Assembly (NCBI GenBank): GCA_938003515.1
Contig: CALKYL010000270.1
Span: 1 to 6,356 of the forward strand
Direction of reading: 5' to 3'
DNA from: an uncultured bacterium
GTDB lineage: Bacteria; Planctomycetota; UBA1135; UBA2386
DNA length: 6,356 bases
Below the pieces are notes generated by a model that saw only the letters and a list, made by a program, of their open reading frames with translations, was not told where the DNA came from and ran no database searches. Position 1 is the first letter of the stretch. Each line of letters begins with the position of its first letter. Both the position numbers and the translations under genes were made by a program. Below are positions 1-5,201 of the stretch, in pieces.

Positions 1-63
1 CTCGCCGTCCAGCCACGCGACCAGCGTGGCGTCGTCGGGACGGGGAGAGGCGTTCGTCTTCGT
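1..63 (-). CDS. probable anti-sigma factor, N-terminal fragment, start codon missing
   Basis: In the frame one base away from the sigma gene, positions 48 to 1 encode SPRPDDATLVAWLDGE. The core DDATLVAWLDGE closely resembles the start of zinc-finger-type anti-sigma factors, which usually follow their ECF sigma gene directly. No ATG, GTG or TTG lies in this frame upstream within the sigma gene. The codon at 63-61 is ACG, followed by K-T-N-A. If base 62 (C on the minus strand) were T, it would be ATG, and the sigma frame would stop at the overlapping TGA. This is either a real ACG start, a mutation or a sequence error. Only about 21 codons are visible before the window edge, so the call rests on a short peptide plus genomic context. 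Confidence 0.45.
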
Positions 64-590
64 ACCGGTGCTCCGAGGTCCTGCAGGTGTTCGGCCAGCC
101 GCAGCGTCGCGGCGGCGATGCGCGACTTGACGGTGCCGAGCGGCAGCTCGAGGGTCGCGGCGATGGTCGCGTAGTCGAGCCCCTCGATCGCGCGCAGCAC
201 GAGCGCGTCGCGCAGCGGCGGCGACAGCGCGTCGATCGCCGCGTGCACGCGCTCGCGCCGCTCGGCCGCCGCCGACGCCGTGAACGGATTGGCGGCGAAC
301 CCCGCGACCGCCGCCTCGTCGAGCGACAGCGCGAGTTCGCTCGCGTTCGGTTCGCGCCGCTGCTGGCGACGGCGCCGTTCGGCGAAGCGCGCGAGGGTGC
401 GCACGGCGATGCGGTGGGCCCACGTCGTCGGCGCCGACTCGCCGCGGAAGGCCGGCCACGCGCCAGCCAGCTCGCGGTGCACCTCCTGGGCGCCGTCCGC
501 CGCGTCCGCCCCGCACCACCGGCGGGCCAGCGCCGCGATGCGGGCCGACATCGCCCGGGTCAGGTCCTCGAAACGCTCGTCGATCGCCAT
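1..590 (-). CDS. ECF-type RNA polymerase sigma factor (3' end not resolved)
   Basis: An extracytoplasmic-function sigma factor of the sigma-70 superfamily, which would direct RNA polymerase to a stress or envelope regulon. About 196 codons are visible from the ATG at 590. Region 2 spans roughly residues 15-75, with DAADGAQEVH, then WPAFRGES and TWAHRIAVRTLARF, the usual ECF layout. After a variable linker, region 4 spans roughly 117-165, with AIDALSPPLRDALVLR followed by a helix-turn-helix (GLDYATIAATLELPLGTVKSR). The conserved domains end near residue 170, a normal ECF size, but no stop follows in this frame before the window edge; the frame runs on as an Arg/Pro-rich tail. A GGTGAGG stretch abuts the ATG. 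The gene is divergent from the BI-1 gene. Family assignment is firm; regulon and ECF group cannot be read from sequence alone. Confidence 0.88.
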   Translation of the reverse strand, partial: MAIDERFEDLTRAMSARIAALARRWCGADAADGAQEVHRELAGAWPAFRGESAPTTWAHRIAVRTLARFAERRRRQQRREPNASELALSLDEAAVAGFAANPFTASAAAERRERVHAAIDALSPPLRDALVLRAIEGLDYATIAATLELPLGTVKSRIAAATLRLAEHLQDLGAPVRRRTPLPVPTTPRWSRGWTA

Positions 591-708
591 CCTCACCCGA
601 TTCGTGTATGCATCGGGGCCGCGAGTTCGGTCCCGACCGGTGTTTTCCAGGGCGGGGCGTGCCGCGCGGCCGGTCCCGGCGCGGCAGGCGCTACGCCCCG
701 GCCCGTTC

Positions 709-722
709 GGCCGATACCCTCG
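709..722 (+). promoter_or_regulatory. candidate promoter element of the BI-1 gene
   Basis: GGCCGATACCCTCG contains TACCCT (715-720), which fits the TAnnnT pattern of a -10 box and lies 22 nt before the ATG. There is no clear -35 box. A nearly identical string (GGCCGATAGCCCTCG) precedes the methyltransferase gene at 2636. The rest of the 152-nt divergent spacer 591-742 is GC-rich and shows nothing else I can name. Confidence 0.3.
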
Positions 723-742
723 CGGTCCTGCGAGAGCCCATC

Positions 743-1462
743 ATGGAAGAGAACAATCCCTACCGCGACCTCAGCGTCCCGCCCGCCGCCTTCGCCGCCG
801 CCGGCGAACGCGCCGCCTTCCTCAAGAAGGTCTACGGCATCCTGTTCCTCGGCGTGCTCGGCTTCGCCGCGACGCTCTGGTCGGCGGCCAACGTCCCGTT
901 CGCCAACGACCTCGCGATGCGCGTCGGCGCGATGATCCACGGCAACCGCTGGGGCGGGCTGATCTACATCGCGATCTTCCTCGGCGGTTCCTACGCCGTG
1001 CACGCGCTCGCCGAGAAGCGGCCGATCAACGTGGTCGCCTACGCCGCGTGGGTCGTCGTGCTCGGCTTCCTGACCGCGCCGCTGGTCCTCTGGCTCGGCG
1101 CGGCGAAGGGCCCCGAGATCATCACCCAGGCCAGCGCCCTGACCGCGCTCGTCTTCGGCGGCCTCACCTGCTACGTGCTCTACACGGGCAAGGACTTCTC
1201 GTGGCTGCGAGGGGCGCTGACGATGGCCTTCTGGGGCCTGCTCGTCGTCGCCTTGATCGGCGCGTTCACGGGGTTCACGTTCGGGCTGTGGCTGTCGGCG
1301 GCGATCGTGCTGCTGTTCGCCGGCTACATCCTCTACGACACGAGCGTCATCCTGCACCACCTGCCGACGAACATGCCGATGACGGGAGCGATCCTCCTGT
1401 TCACGGACGTCGTGCTGCTCTTCAAGCACATCCTGATCCTGCTCGCGAGCCGCAACGACTGA
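743..1462 (+). CDS. Bax inhibitor-1 / YetJ (TMBIM) family membrane protein
   Basis: A 239-residue integral inner-membrane protein of the BI-1/TMBIM family, whose bacterial member YetJ is a pH-sensitive calcium leak channel. Seven hydrophobic segments are visible, at about residues 30-48, 72-90, 97-118, 127-147, 153-172, 175-197 and 213-233. The family signature is present as AGYILYDTSVI (193-203) and LLFTDVVLLF (218-227). Asp199 and Asp222 sit at the positions of the paired aspartates that form the pH sensor in YetJ. The length is typical of the family. The ATG at 743 is preferred over the upstream in-frame ATG at 608 because the extra 45 residues are Arg-rich and unlike the family, and because GAGAG (732-736) lies 6 nt before it. 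It is a single-gene unit, divergent from the sigma gene and convergent with the selenoprotein gene. Transport function is inferred from the family. Confidence 0.93.
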   Translation: MEENNPYRDLSVPPAAFAAAGERAAFLKKVYGILFLGVLGFAATLWSAANVPFANDLAMRVGAMIHGNRWGGLIYIAIFLGGSYAVHALAEKRPINVVAYAAWVVVLGFLTAPLVLWLGAAKGPEIITQASALTALVFGGLTCYVLYTGKDFSWLRGALTMAFWGLLVVALIGAFTGFTFGLWLSAAIVLLFAGYILYDTSVILHHLPTNMPMTGAILLFTDVVLLFKHILILLASRND

Positions 1463-1471
1463 CGCCGGCGC

Positions 1472-1494
1472 CGGCCCGCGTCGAAGGCGGGCCG
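1472..1494. terminator. stem-loop between convergent genes, possible bidirectional terminator
   Basis: A perfect 8-bp inverted repeat, CGGCCCGC (1472-1479) and GCGGGCCG (1487-1494), encloses a 7-nt loop. It starts 10 nt after the BI-1 stop and lies 55 nt beyond the stop of the convergent selenoprotein gene. There is no T-tract, so it would be an intrinsic terminator only of the U-less kind. Position and symmetry support the call more than the composition does. Confidence 0.45.
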
Positions 1495-1548
1495 ACGCGC
1501 GATCCGGCGGCGCGCCGATACGCCGGGTCCGGGCCTGGTGCGCAGCCG

Positions 1549-2529
1549 TCAGCTGCGCAGCGCGGCGAGCACGCGGGCGGCGCGGGCGGCGACGCGCGTC
1601 TGCCCGTGCTTCTCCACGAGCTTCTCGAGGTCGCGCGGGGCGCGGTCGAGCTTGCCCTTGCGCATGACCCTGAGGATCTTCTCGAGGTCCTTGTCGGCGT
1701 CGAGCTCGGCCTTCGCGGCGTCGGTCTCGAAGCCGGCGACGAGACCCTCGACCTCCGCCGACCAGGCCGGGTGTCGGCCGACGCTCTTCGCGAGCTCTTC
1801 CGCGGCCTCGAGGGCGTCGCGCCAGCGCCCCTGCTGCCGCAGCGCCTCCACGGCGTTCTTCCGCACCGCGTAGCGGGTCTCGACCTCCTTCTGGAGCGTC
1901 TGCTTCTCCTCGCCGTCGTCCATCTTCTCGACGAGCCCGGCGGCCCCGGCCAGGTCGCCCTTGCCGTAGAGCTTCGCGCGCACCTTGCGCGCGTCGCTGC
2001 TGTCGCCCCAGCCCTTGGCGACGAGCCGCAGCTGCTCCTCGATCAACTCGTCGACGCGCTGCGAGTCGCGCAGCGGATTGCCCGCCCACAGGAGCCGGCC
2101 GTCGACGCCGATCACCGCGGCGTGTGGGATGCCGCGCGACTCGGGGATCGGCACGAACACGCCGACGCTCGAGAAGCACCCGTTCTCGGGGAAGCGCTGC
2201 CAGAGGAAGCTCTGCAGGGTGCGCTCGTCGGCGCCCTGCGACTCGACCAGGATCGAGACGAGCCCGTCGTCGGCGAGGTCCTGGTCCTTACGAATGGCGC
2301 TCGGCACGGAGCCGCCAATGCAGGGGCCTCAACGTGTGCCCCAGCGGTCGATGACGACCGGCTGTCCGTAGAAGTCCGACAGCTTCTGGCGGCCGTCGCC
2401 GTTCAGGAACTCGGGGAAGGTGACGTCGGGCACGGGCTCGCCGACGCTCGCGCGCTGCTGCGCTGCGAGCGGCAGCGCGGCGGCGAGCTGGGTCGCGAGC
2501 GCGACCGGGAGGGAACGGGGAATTCGCAT
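1549..2529 (-). CDS. secreted thioredoxin-like selenoprotein with a U-G-P-C active site
   Basis: A TlpA-like thiol-disulfide oxidoreductase of 326 residues when the in-frame TGA (2331-2329, residue 67) is read as selenocysteine. Residues 1-23 form a signal peptide (MRIPRSL, hydrophobic core, LAA), so it acts outside the cytoplasm. The thioredoxin fold spans roughly 28-140: VVIDRWGTR at 58-66, then U67-G68-P69-C70 where family members have C-x-x-C, and the cis-proline strand RGIPHAAVIGVDG further on. A charged helical C-terminal half (about 145-326) contains helical hairpins reminiscent of TPRs, with no family I recognise. The reading frame does not shift across the TGA and the downstream half is not decayed. 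I chose the ATG at 2529 because GAGAGA (2540-2535) lies 5 nt upstream and the signal peptide begins there; the ATG at 2550 overlaps a -10-like TATGCT. The alternative is a Cys-to-stop mutation or sequence error. Confidence 0.82.
2289..2322 (-). promoter_or_regulatory. candidate bacterial SECIS hairpin
   Basis: On the minus strand a hairpin begins 6 nt after the TGA. From the base up: UGC (2322-2320) pairs with GUA through a G-U wobble; C2292 is bulged; A-U; a U-U mismatch; UGGCG pairs with CGCCA; G2312 is bulged; CUC pairs with GAG. The loop is CGUGCC (2308-2303). This gives 12 base pairs by hand folding, and the loop starts 20 nt after the TGA's last base. Known bacterial SECIS elements, such as that of E. 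coli fdhF, lie directly downstream of UGA with a G-U in the loop, bound by SelB. Here the bulge near the loop is G rather than the U of E. coli. Two ATT codons and a CGT, rare elsewhere in the window, fall in the stem. Confidence 0.6.
2329..2331 (-). other. in-frame TGA read as selenocysteine (residue 67)
   Basis: The TGA replaces the first catalytic cysteine of a thioredoxin C-x-x-C motif: W-G-T-R-[TGA]-G-P-C. It is in frame with both the signal-peptide half and the downstream half of the gene, with no missing or extra bases. Selenocysteine at the N-terminal position of this motif is known in several redox selenoprotein families. The selA, selB, selC and selD genes are not in the window. Confidence 0.78.
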
Positions 2530-2545
2530 GGTGGTCTCTCGAGCC

Positions 2546-2551
2546 AGCATA
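2546..2551 (-). promoter_or_regulatory. candidate -10 box of the selenoprotein gene
   Basis: TATGCT on the minus strand is close to TATAAT and lies 16 nt before the chosen ATG, which would give a short leader of about 10 nt containing the GAGAGA ribosome binding site. I see no good -35 box. It overlaps the ATG at 2550, which argues against that codon as the start. Confidence 0.4.
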
Positions 2552-2594
2552 CGCGCGCCGCCGGCCGCGCACGTCCCGCGATCGTCTCATGCGC

Positions 2595-2611
2595 CGTCCC
2601 GGAACGGGACG
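2595..2611. repeat. inverted repeat in the divergent spacer, possible operator
   Basis: CGTCCCG (2595-2601) and CGGGACG (2605-2611) form a perfect 7-bp inverted repeat around a 3-nt centre. It lies between the divergent selenoprotein and methyltransferase genes, about 44 nt upstream of the candidate -10 of the former and 25 nt upstream of the promoter-like motif of the latter. It could bind a dimeric regulator acting on both genes. Short GC palindromes arise by chance at this base composition. Confidence 0.3.
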
Positions 2612-2635
2612 CAGCCTCACGCGGCCGGGCCGGGC

Positions 2636-2650
2636 GGCCGATAGCCCTCG
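2636..2650 (+). promoter_or_regulatory. candidate promoter element of the methyltransferase gene
   Basis: GGCCGATAGCCCTCG matches the string before the BI-1 gene (709-722) except for one inserted G. It ends only 4 nt before the ATG at 2655. If the GATA part is a -10 element, the transcript would be nearly leaderless, which fits the absence of any Shine-Dalgarno sequence here. Confidence 0.28.
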
Positions 2651-2654
2651 GACC

Positions 2655-3395
2655 ATGGTTCCGACGACCCAGGCCGTTCGCGCCGACGAGCACCTGCACC
2701 GGCTCTACGCCGACTACGCGGCGCTGCCGGTCGGCATCGTCACGCAGTGCGCGCAGAACCACGCCGCGATGGTGCACGCGGCCTGGCTCGAGCTCCCGGG
2801 TCGGACGTGGGCCGAACGGGCGCGGGCGTTCTACGAGGACGGCGAGGAGTGCCTGTTCGACCTGCTGAGCCAGGACCCGAGCCGCGAGGCGCGGCTGGGC
2901 GCGCGCGAGGCCGACGGCTCCTGGGCGTGGTGGAAGGGCGCGGGCCCGCGGGTGCTCGACTACGGCGGCGGACTCGGCCTGACCAGCTCGCTCCTGCGCG
3001 ACGCGGGCAAGCAGGTGACCTACGTCGACGTCGACGGCGCGATCGCGCGCTTCGCGAGCTGGTTCTTCACCGGAGCCGGACAGGCGGACGTCGAGGTCGT
3101 GACGGGAGGGGCCGTGGACGTGGCGGTCCCGCGCGAGCGCACGTTCGACCTCGTGCTGGCGGAGAACGTGCTGGAGCACGTCACCGACCCGGTGGCGCTG
3201 GTCGAAGCGCTGGTCCGAGCGACGGGCACGCAGGGGCTCCTGTGCCTGCGCGTCGACCCGCGGCCGGCGACGCTCGCCGAACCCCAGCGTCGGGAACTGT
3301 CGGTGGAGCAGCTGCTGCGCCGATCGGCCGCGCTGCGCGCGCTCGAGCACGTGCAGTGCTCCGACGACGGCCGGCACGTGTTCCGCCGCGCCTGA
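2655..3395 (+). CDS. class I SAM-dependent methyltransferase
   Basis: A 246-residue soluble protein of the Rossmann-fold methyltransferase class, transferring a methyl group from S-adenosylmethionine to an unidentified substrate. The SAM-binding motif I is VLDYGGGLGLTSSLL (100-114). The acidic residue ending strand beta 2 is in YVDVDG (123-128), and motif IV lies in FDLVLAENVLEHVTDP (164-179), the layout of UbiE/type 11 methyltransferases. The N-terminal 95 residues are helical and rich in Trp and acidic residues (TWAERARAFYEDGEECLFDLL), probably a substrate-specific cap. The C-terminus is short after strand 5, with a Gln/Arg-rich stretch at about 205-225. The ATG at 2655 is chosen because the 22 codons back to the ATG at 2589 are Arg/Pro-rich and run through the inverted repeat. 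It is divergent from the selenoprotein gene. The substrate cannot be inferred. Confidence 0.85.
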   Translation: MVPTTQAVRADEHLHRLYADYAALPVGIVTQCAQNHAAMVHAAWLELPGRTWAERARAFYEDGEECLFDLLSQDPSREARLGAREADGSWAWWKGAGPRVLDYGGGLGLTSSLLRDAGKQVTYVDVDGAIARFASWFFTGAGQADVEVVTGGAVDVAVPRERTFDLVLAENVLEHVTDPVALVEALVRATGTQGLLCLRVDPRPATLAEPQRRELSVEQLLRRSAALRALEHVQCSDDGRHVFRRA

Positions 3396-3408
3396 GCGAG
3401 CGGGAAGC

Positions 3409-3426
3409 GACGCCCGCGCGGGCGTC
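3409..3426. terminator. 18-nt perfect palindrome between convergent genes
   Basis: GACGCCCGC followed by GCGGGCGTC is a perfect palindrome that folds as a 7-bp stem with a GCGC loop. It lies 13 nt after the methyltransferase stop and overlaps the TGA stop codon (3427-3425) of the convergent kinase gene, so the whole 29-nt gap is essentially this element. There is no T-tract. A shared bidirectional terminator is the simplest reading. Confidence 0.5.
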
Positions 3427-4165
3427 AGTCGTGCCAGAGCGCCGCGCCGCCTGCGAGCCCGGCCGCGTTGTCGACGATCGTGACGTCGTCGGGCAGGGCG
3501 TCGCGGTCCAGCTTCTTGGCGTTGCCGCCGCCGATGTAGAGGTGGTCGAAGTGGGTCAGCTGGCGCATGCTCTCGATCGCGCGCAGCACCCGCTTCTGCC
3601 ACTTCTTGTTGCCGAACGCCTTGCGGGCGAAGTTGCCGAGGTGCTCGTCGTAGGTCTCGCCCTTCCTGAAGTGCAGCTGCGAGATCTCGAGGTGCGGGCA
3701 CAGCCGGCCCTTGTCGTAGATCGCGGTGCCGAAGCCGGTGCCGAGCGTCACGACCATCTCGAGGCCGCGGCCCGACACGACGGCGAGGCCCTGCACGTCG
3801 GCGTCGTTGGCGACGCGCACCGGCCGGCCGAGGCGTTCCTGCAGCGCCTTCGCGAGGTCGAAGCCGACCCAGTCCGCGTGGCCCAGGTTCGGCGCGGTGC
3901 GCACGACGCCGTCGCGGATCATGCCCGGGAAGCCGACGGCGACCCGGTTGTAGTCCGGCAGGTCGCGCACGAGCGTCTCGAGCGTGTCGATCACCTCGGG
4001 CGGCGGGGCGCCGACCGGCGTGTCGACCCGCACGCGGTCGCACAGCATGCGGCCGCCGTCGTCGAGCACCGTCGCCTTGAGGCCCGAGCCGCCGATGTCG
4101 ATCGCGAGCGTGGTCGCGGCCGACCTCGGGAGCGCGTGACAGGCGACGAGCGGTTGGTCCGGCAT
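3425..4165 (-). CDS. ROK-family sugar kinase, polyphosphate glucokinase-like
   Basis: A 246-residue cytoplasmic kinase of the ROK/actin-like ATPase superfamily. Length and motifs are closest to the polyphosphate glucokinase branch, which phosphorylates glucose using polyphosphate or ATP. The phosphate-1 motif is AIDIGGSGLKAT (21-32). GFPGMIRDGVV (78-88) follows, then the catalytic-Asp motif ANDADVQGLA (119-128, Asp121), the phosphate-2 motif TLGTGFGTAIY (140-150) and the adenosine-type motif LYIGGGNAKKL (209-219). The cysteine zinc motif of classical ROK kinases is absent, as in polyphosphate glucokinases. The E-x-G-H sugar-binding motif appears as HLEISQ (158-163) and lacks the usual His, so the substrate is uncertain. 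A GAGGAA ribosome binding site (4179-4174) lies 8 nt before the ATG. It is co-directional with the hydrolase gene 77 nt upstream, possibly in one operon. Confidence 0.82.
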   Translation of the reverse strand: MPDQPLVACHALPRSAATTLAIDIGGSGLKATVLDDGGRMLCDRVRVDTPVGAPPPEVIDTLETLVRDLPDYNRVAVGFPGMIRDGVVRTAPNLGHADWVGFDLAKALQERLGRPVRVANDADVQGLAVVSGRGLEMVVTLGTGFGTAIYDKGRLCPHLEISQLHFRKGETYDEHLGNFARKAFGNKKWQKRVLRAIESMRQLTHFDHLYIGGGNAKKLDRDALPDDVTIVDNAAGLAGGAALWHD

Positions 4166-4209
4166 CGGTGGTGTTCCTCGCTTTCGGCCGGGCGGCGGGG
4201 CGCGCTTGA

Positions 4210-4222
4210 CCGGACGGTCCGG
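4210..4222. repeat. 13-nt inverted repeat in the hydrolase-kinase spacer
   Basis: CCGGAC (4210-4215) and GTCCGG (4217-4222) flank one central base. It lies 20 nt after the hydrolase stop and 45 nt before the kinase ATG. As RNA it could form a 5-bp stem with a 3-nt loop, acting as a weak terminator or processing site. As DNA it could be an operator for the kinase. No other evidence distinguishes these. Confidence 0.25.
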
Positions 4223-4242
4223 CGGCGGTCCCCGCCGACCCC

Positions 4243-4992
4243 TCAGCCGATCGGCAGCGTCATCAGGTCCTCGGCCATGGTAACGGCGCCGCCGAAGCGC
4301 GCGCGGGCCTGGGCGACGAGGTCGTGGCCGTCGCACTCCGGATAGAAGTGCGTCAAGACGAGCCGGCCGGCGCCCGCGCGCTCGGCGTAGCCGGCGGCGA
4401 GTCCGGGCGTCAGGTGGCCGTCGAGCTTCTGGCCGTCGGGCGACGCGGTGTCGCACACGAACACGTCGCAGCCGCTGGCGAGCTGGACCAGCTCGTCGCA
4501 TTCGTCGGCGTCGCCCGAGAACGCGATGGCCGCCGCGTCGGCGCGCAGCCGGTAGCCGAGGCTCTGGGCGGTGTGGCGGATCGGTACGGCCGTGATCTCG
4601 AGGCCGAACGCGTGCAGCGTGCCGGGCAGGAGCTCGACGAGCCGCAGCTCGTAGCTCCGCGGCGCGAGCCACGGCCACGCCTCGGTCAGCTTGCCGAACA
4701 GCCGCTCGAGGCCCGGCGCCCCGCAGACGGTCAGGGGCGGCCGCGGGCTGAGGTGCGGCGAACGCAACGCGAACAGGAGCGCCGCCAGGTCCGCGCAGTG
4801 GTCGGTGTGGTAGTGGGTCAGCAGCACGGCGTCGAGCGCGGCCGCGCCGACGCCGGCCTGCGCCAGCCGCCGCACCGTGCCGGGGCCGCAGTCGACCATC
4901 ACCGCCCGGCCCTCGTGCCGCACCAGGTAGCCGGCCGGGAACCGGTCCGGGACGGGCACCGCGGTGCCGGAGCCGAGCACGGTCAGCTGCAT
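4243..4992 (-). CDS. metallo-beta-lactamase-fold hydrolase, RNase Z/ElaC-like
   Basis: A 249-residue cytoplasmic metal-dependent hydrolase of the RNase Z-like branch of the metallo-beta-lactamase superfamily, which includes tRNA 3' processing enzymes and phosphodiesterases. The N-terminus MQLTVLGSGTAVPVPDR matches the family's first strand and loop. The zinc motif H-x-H-x-D-H is THYHTDH (59-65; His60, His62, Asp64, His65). Further ligands fit His140 in PIRHTAQSLGYRL, Asp161 in FSGDADECDEL and His215 in LTHFYPE. At about 250 residues it is shorter than canonical RNase Z (about 300) and I see no long exosite arm, so a tRNA-maturation role is not assured. The ATG at 4992 starts exactly at the conserved strand but has no Shine-Dalgarno. 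It is the first gene of a possible two-gene unit with the ROK kinase, and divergent from the lipoprotein gene. Confidence 0.88.
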   Translation of the reverse strand: MQLTVLGSGTAVPVPDRFPAGYLVRHEGRAVMVDCGPGTVRRLAQAGVGAAALDAVLLTHYHTDHCADLAALLFALRSPHLSPRPPLTVCGAPGLERLFGKLTEAWPWLAPRSYELRLVELLPGTLHAFGLEITAVPIRHTAQSLGYRLRADAAAIAFSGDADECDELVQLASGCDVFVCDTASPDGQKLDGHLTPGLAAGYAERAGAGRLVLTHFYPECDGHDLVAQARARFGGAVTMAEDLMTLPIG

Positions 4993-5000
4993 GCGGCCCG

Positions 5001-5006
5001 ACGTTA
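5001..5006 (-). promoter_or_regulatory. candidate -10 box of the hydrolase gene
   Basis: TAACGT on the minus strand fits TAnnnT and ends 8 nt before the ATG at 4992, which would make the message leaderless or nearly so. This agrees with the missing ribosome binding site. The rest of the 209-nt divergent spacer 4993-5201 is GC-rich, with no other element I can support beyond the GCCGAT motif at 5150. Confidence 0.25.
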
Positions 5007-5201
5007 CCCGACGCCCGGCCGTGGCGGTGGACTTGCCGATCGCGCACGTTTCCGCGCCGCGGGCGGCTCGCCGTGTCGCCGGTGTCGCCGCCCCGAAGGC
5101 GAACCCGGCCGCGACTCCCGATCCGGGCGCCAGTCGCGGGGGCCGTTCTGCCGATCAAGTCTCTGGCGTCGCCGCGCCACCGCTTCAGAATCGAGGATCC
5201 T

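Noticed and set aside
608..742. N-terminal extension of the BI-1 protein from the ATG at 608
   Set aside because: The added residues are Arg-rich and not family-like, and the region contains the candidate promoter and the GAGAG site for the ATG at 743.
1549..2307. A separate 252-residue gene starting at the GTG at 2307
   Set aside because: The in-frame codons between the TGA and this GTG encode G-P-C-I-G-G-S, an essential part of the thioredoxin active site. No ribosome binding site precedes the GTG, and it lies within the hairpin loop.
2302..2314. Alternative 4-bp hairpin CGGC/GCCG with a UCCGU loop as the SECIS core
   Set aside because: It conflicts with the 8-bp stem, gives fewer pairs and leaves the flanking ATT and CGT codons unpaired.
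2329..2550. A short stand-alone 73-residue secreted protein ending at the TGA
   Set aside because: It would end in the middle of a thioredoxin fold, one residue before the catalytic motif, and the rest of that fold continues in the same frame directly after the TGA.
280..2868. Very long open frame of about 860 codons on the plus strand
   Set aside because: It is Arg/Ala/Pro-rich without recognisable domains and crosses both BI-1 and the antisense of the selenoprotein. Long chance frames are expected at this GC content.
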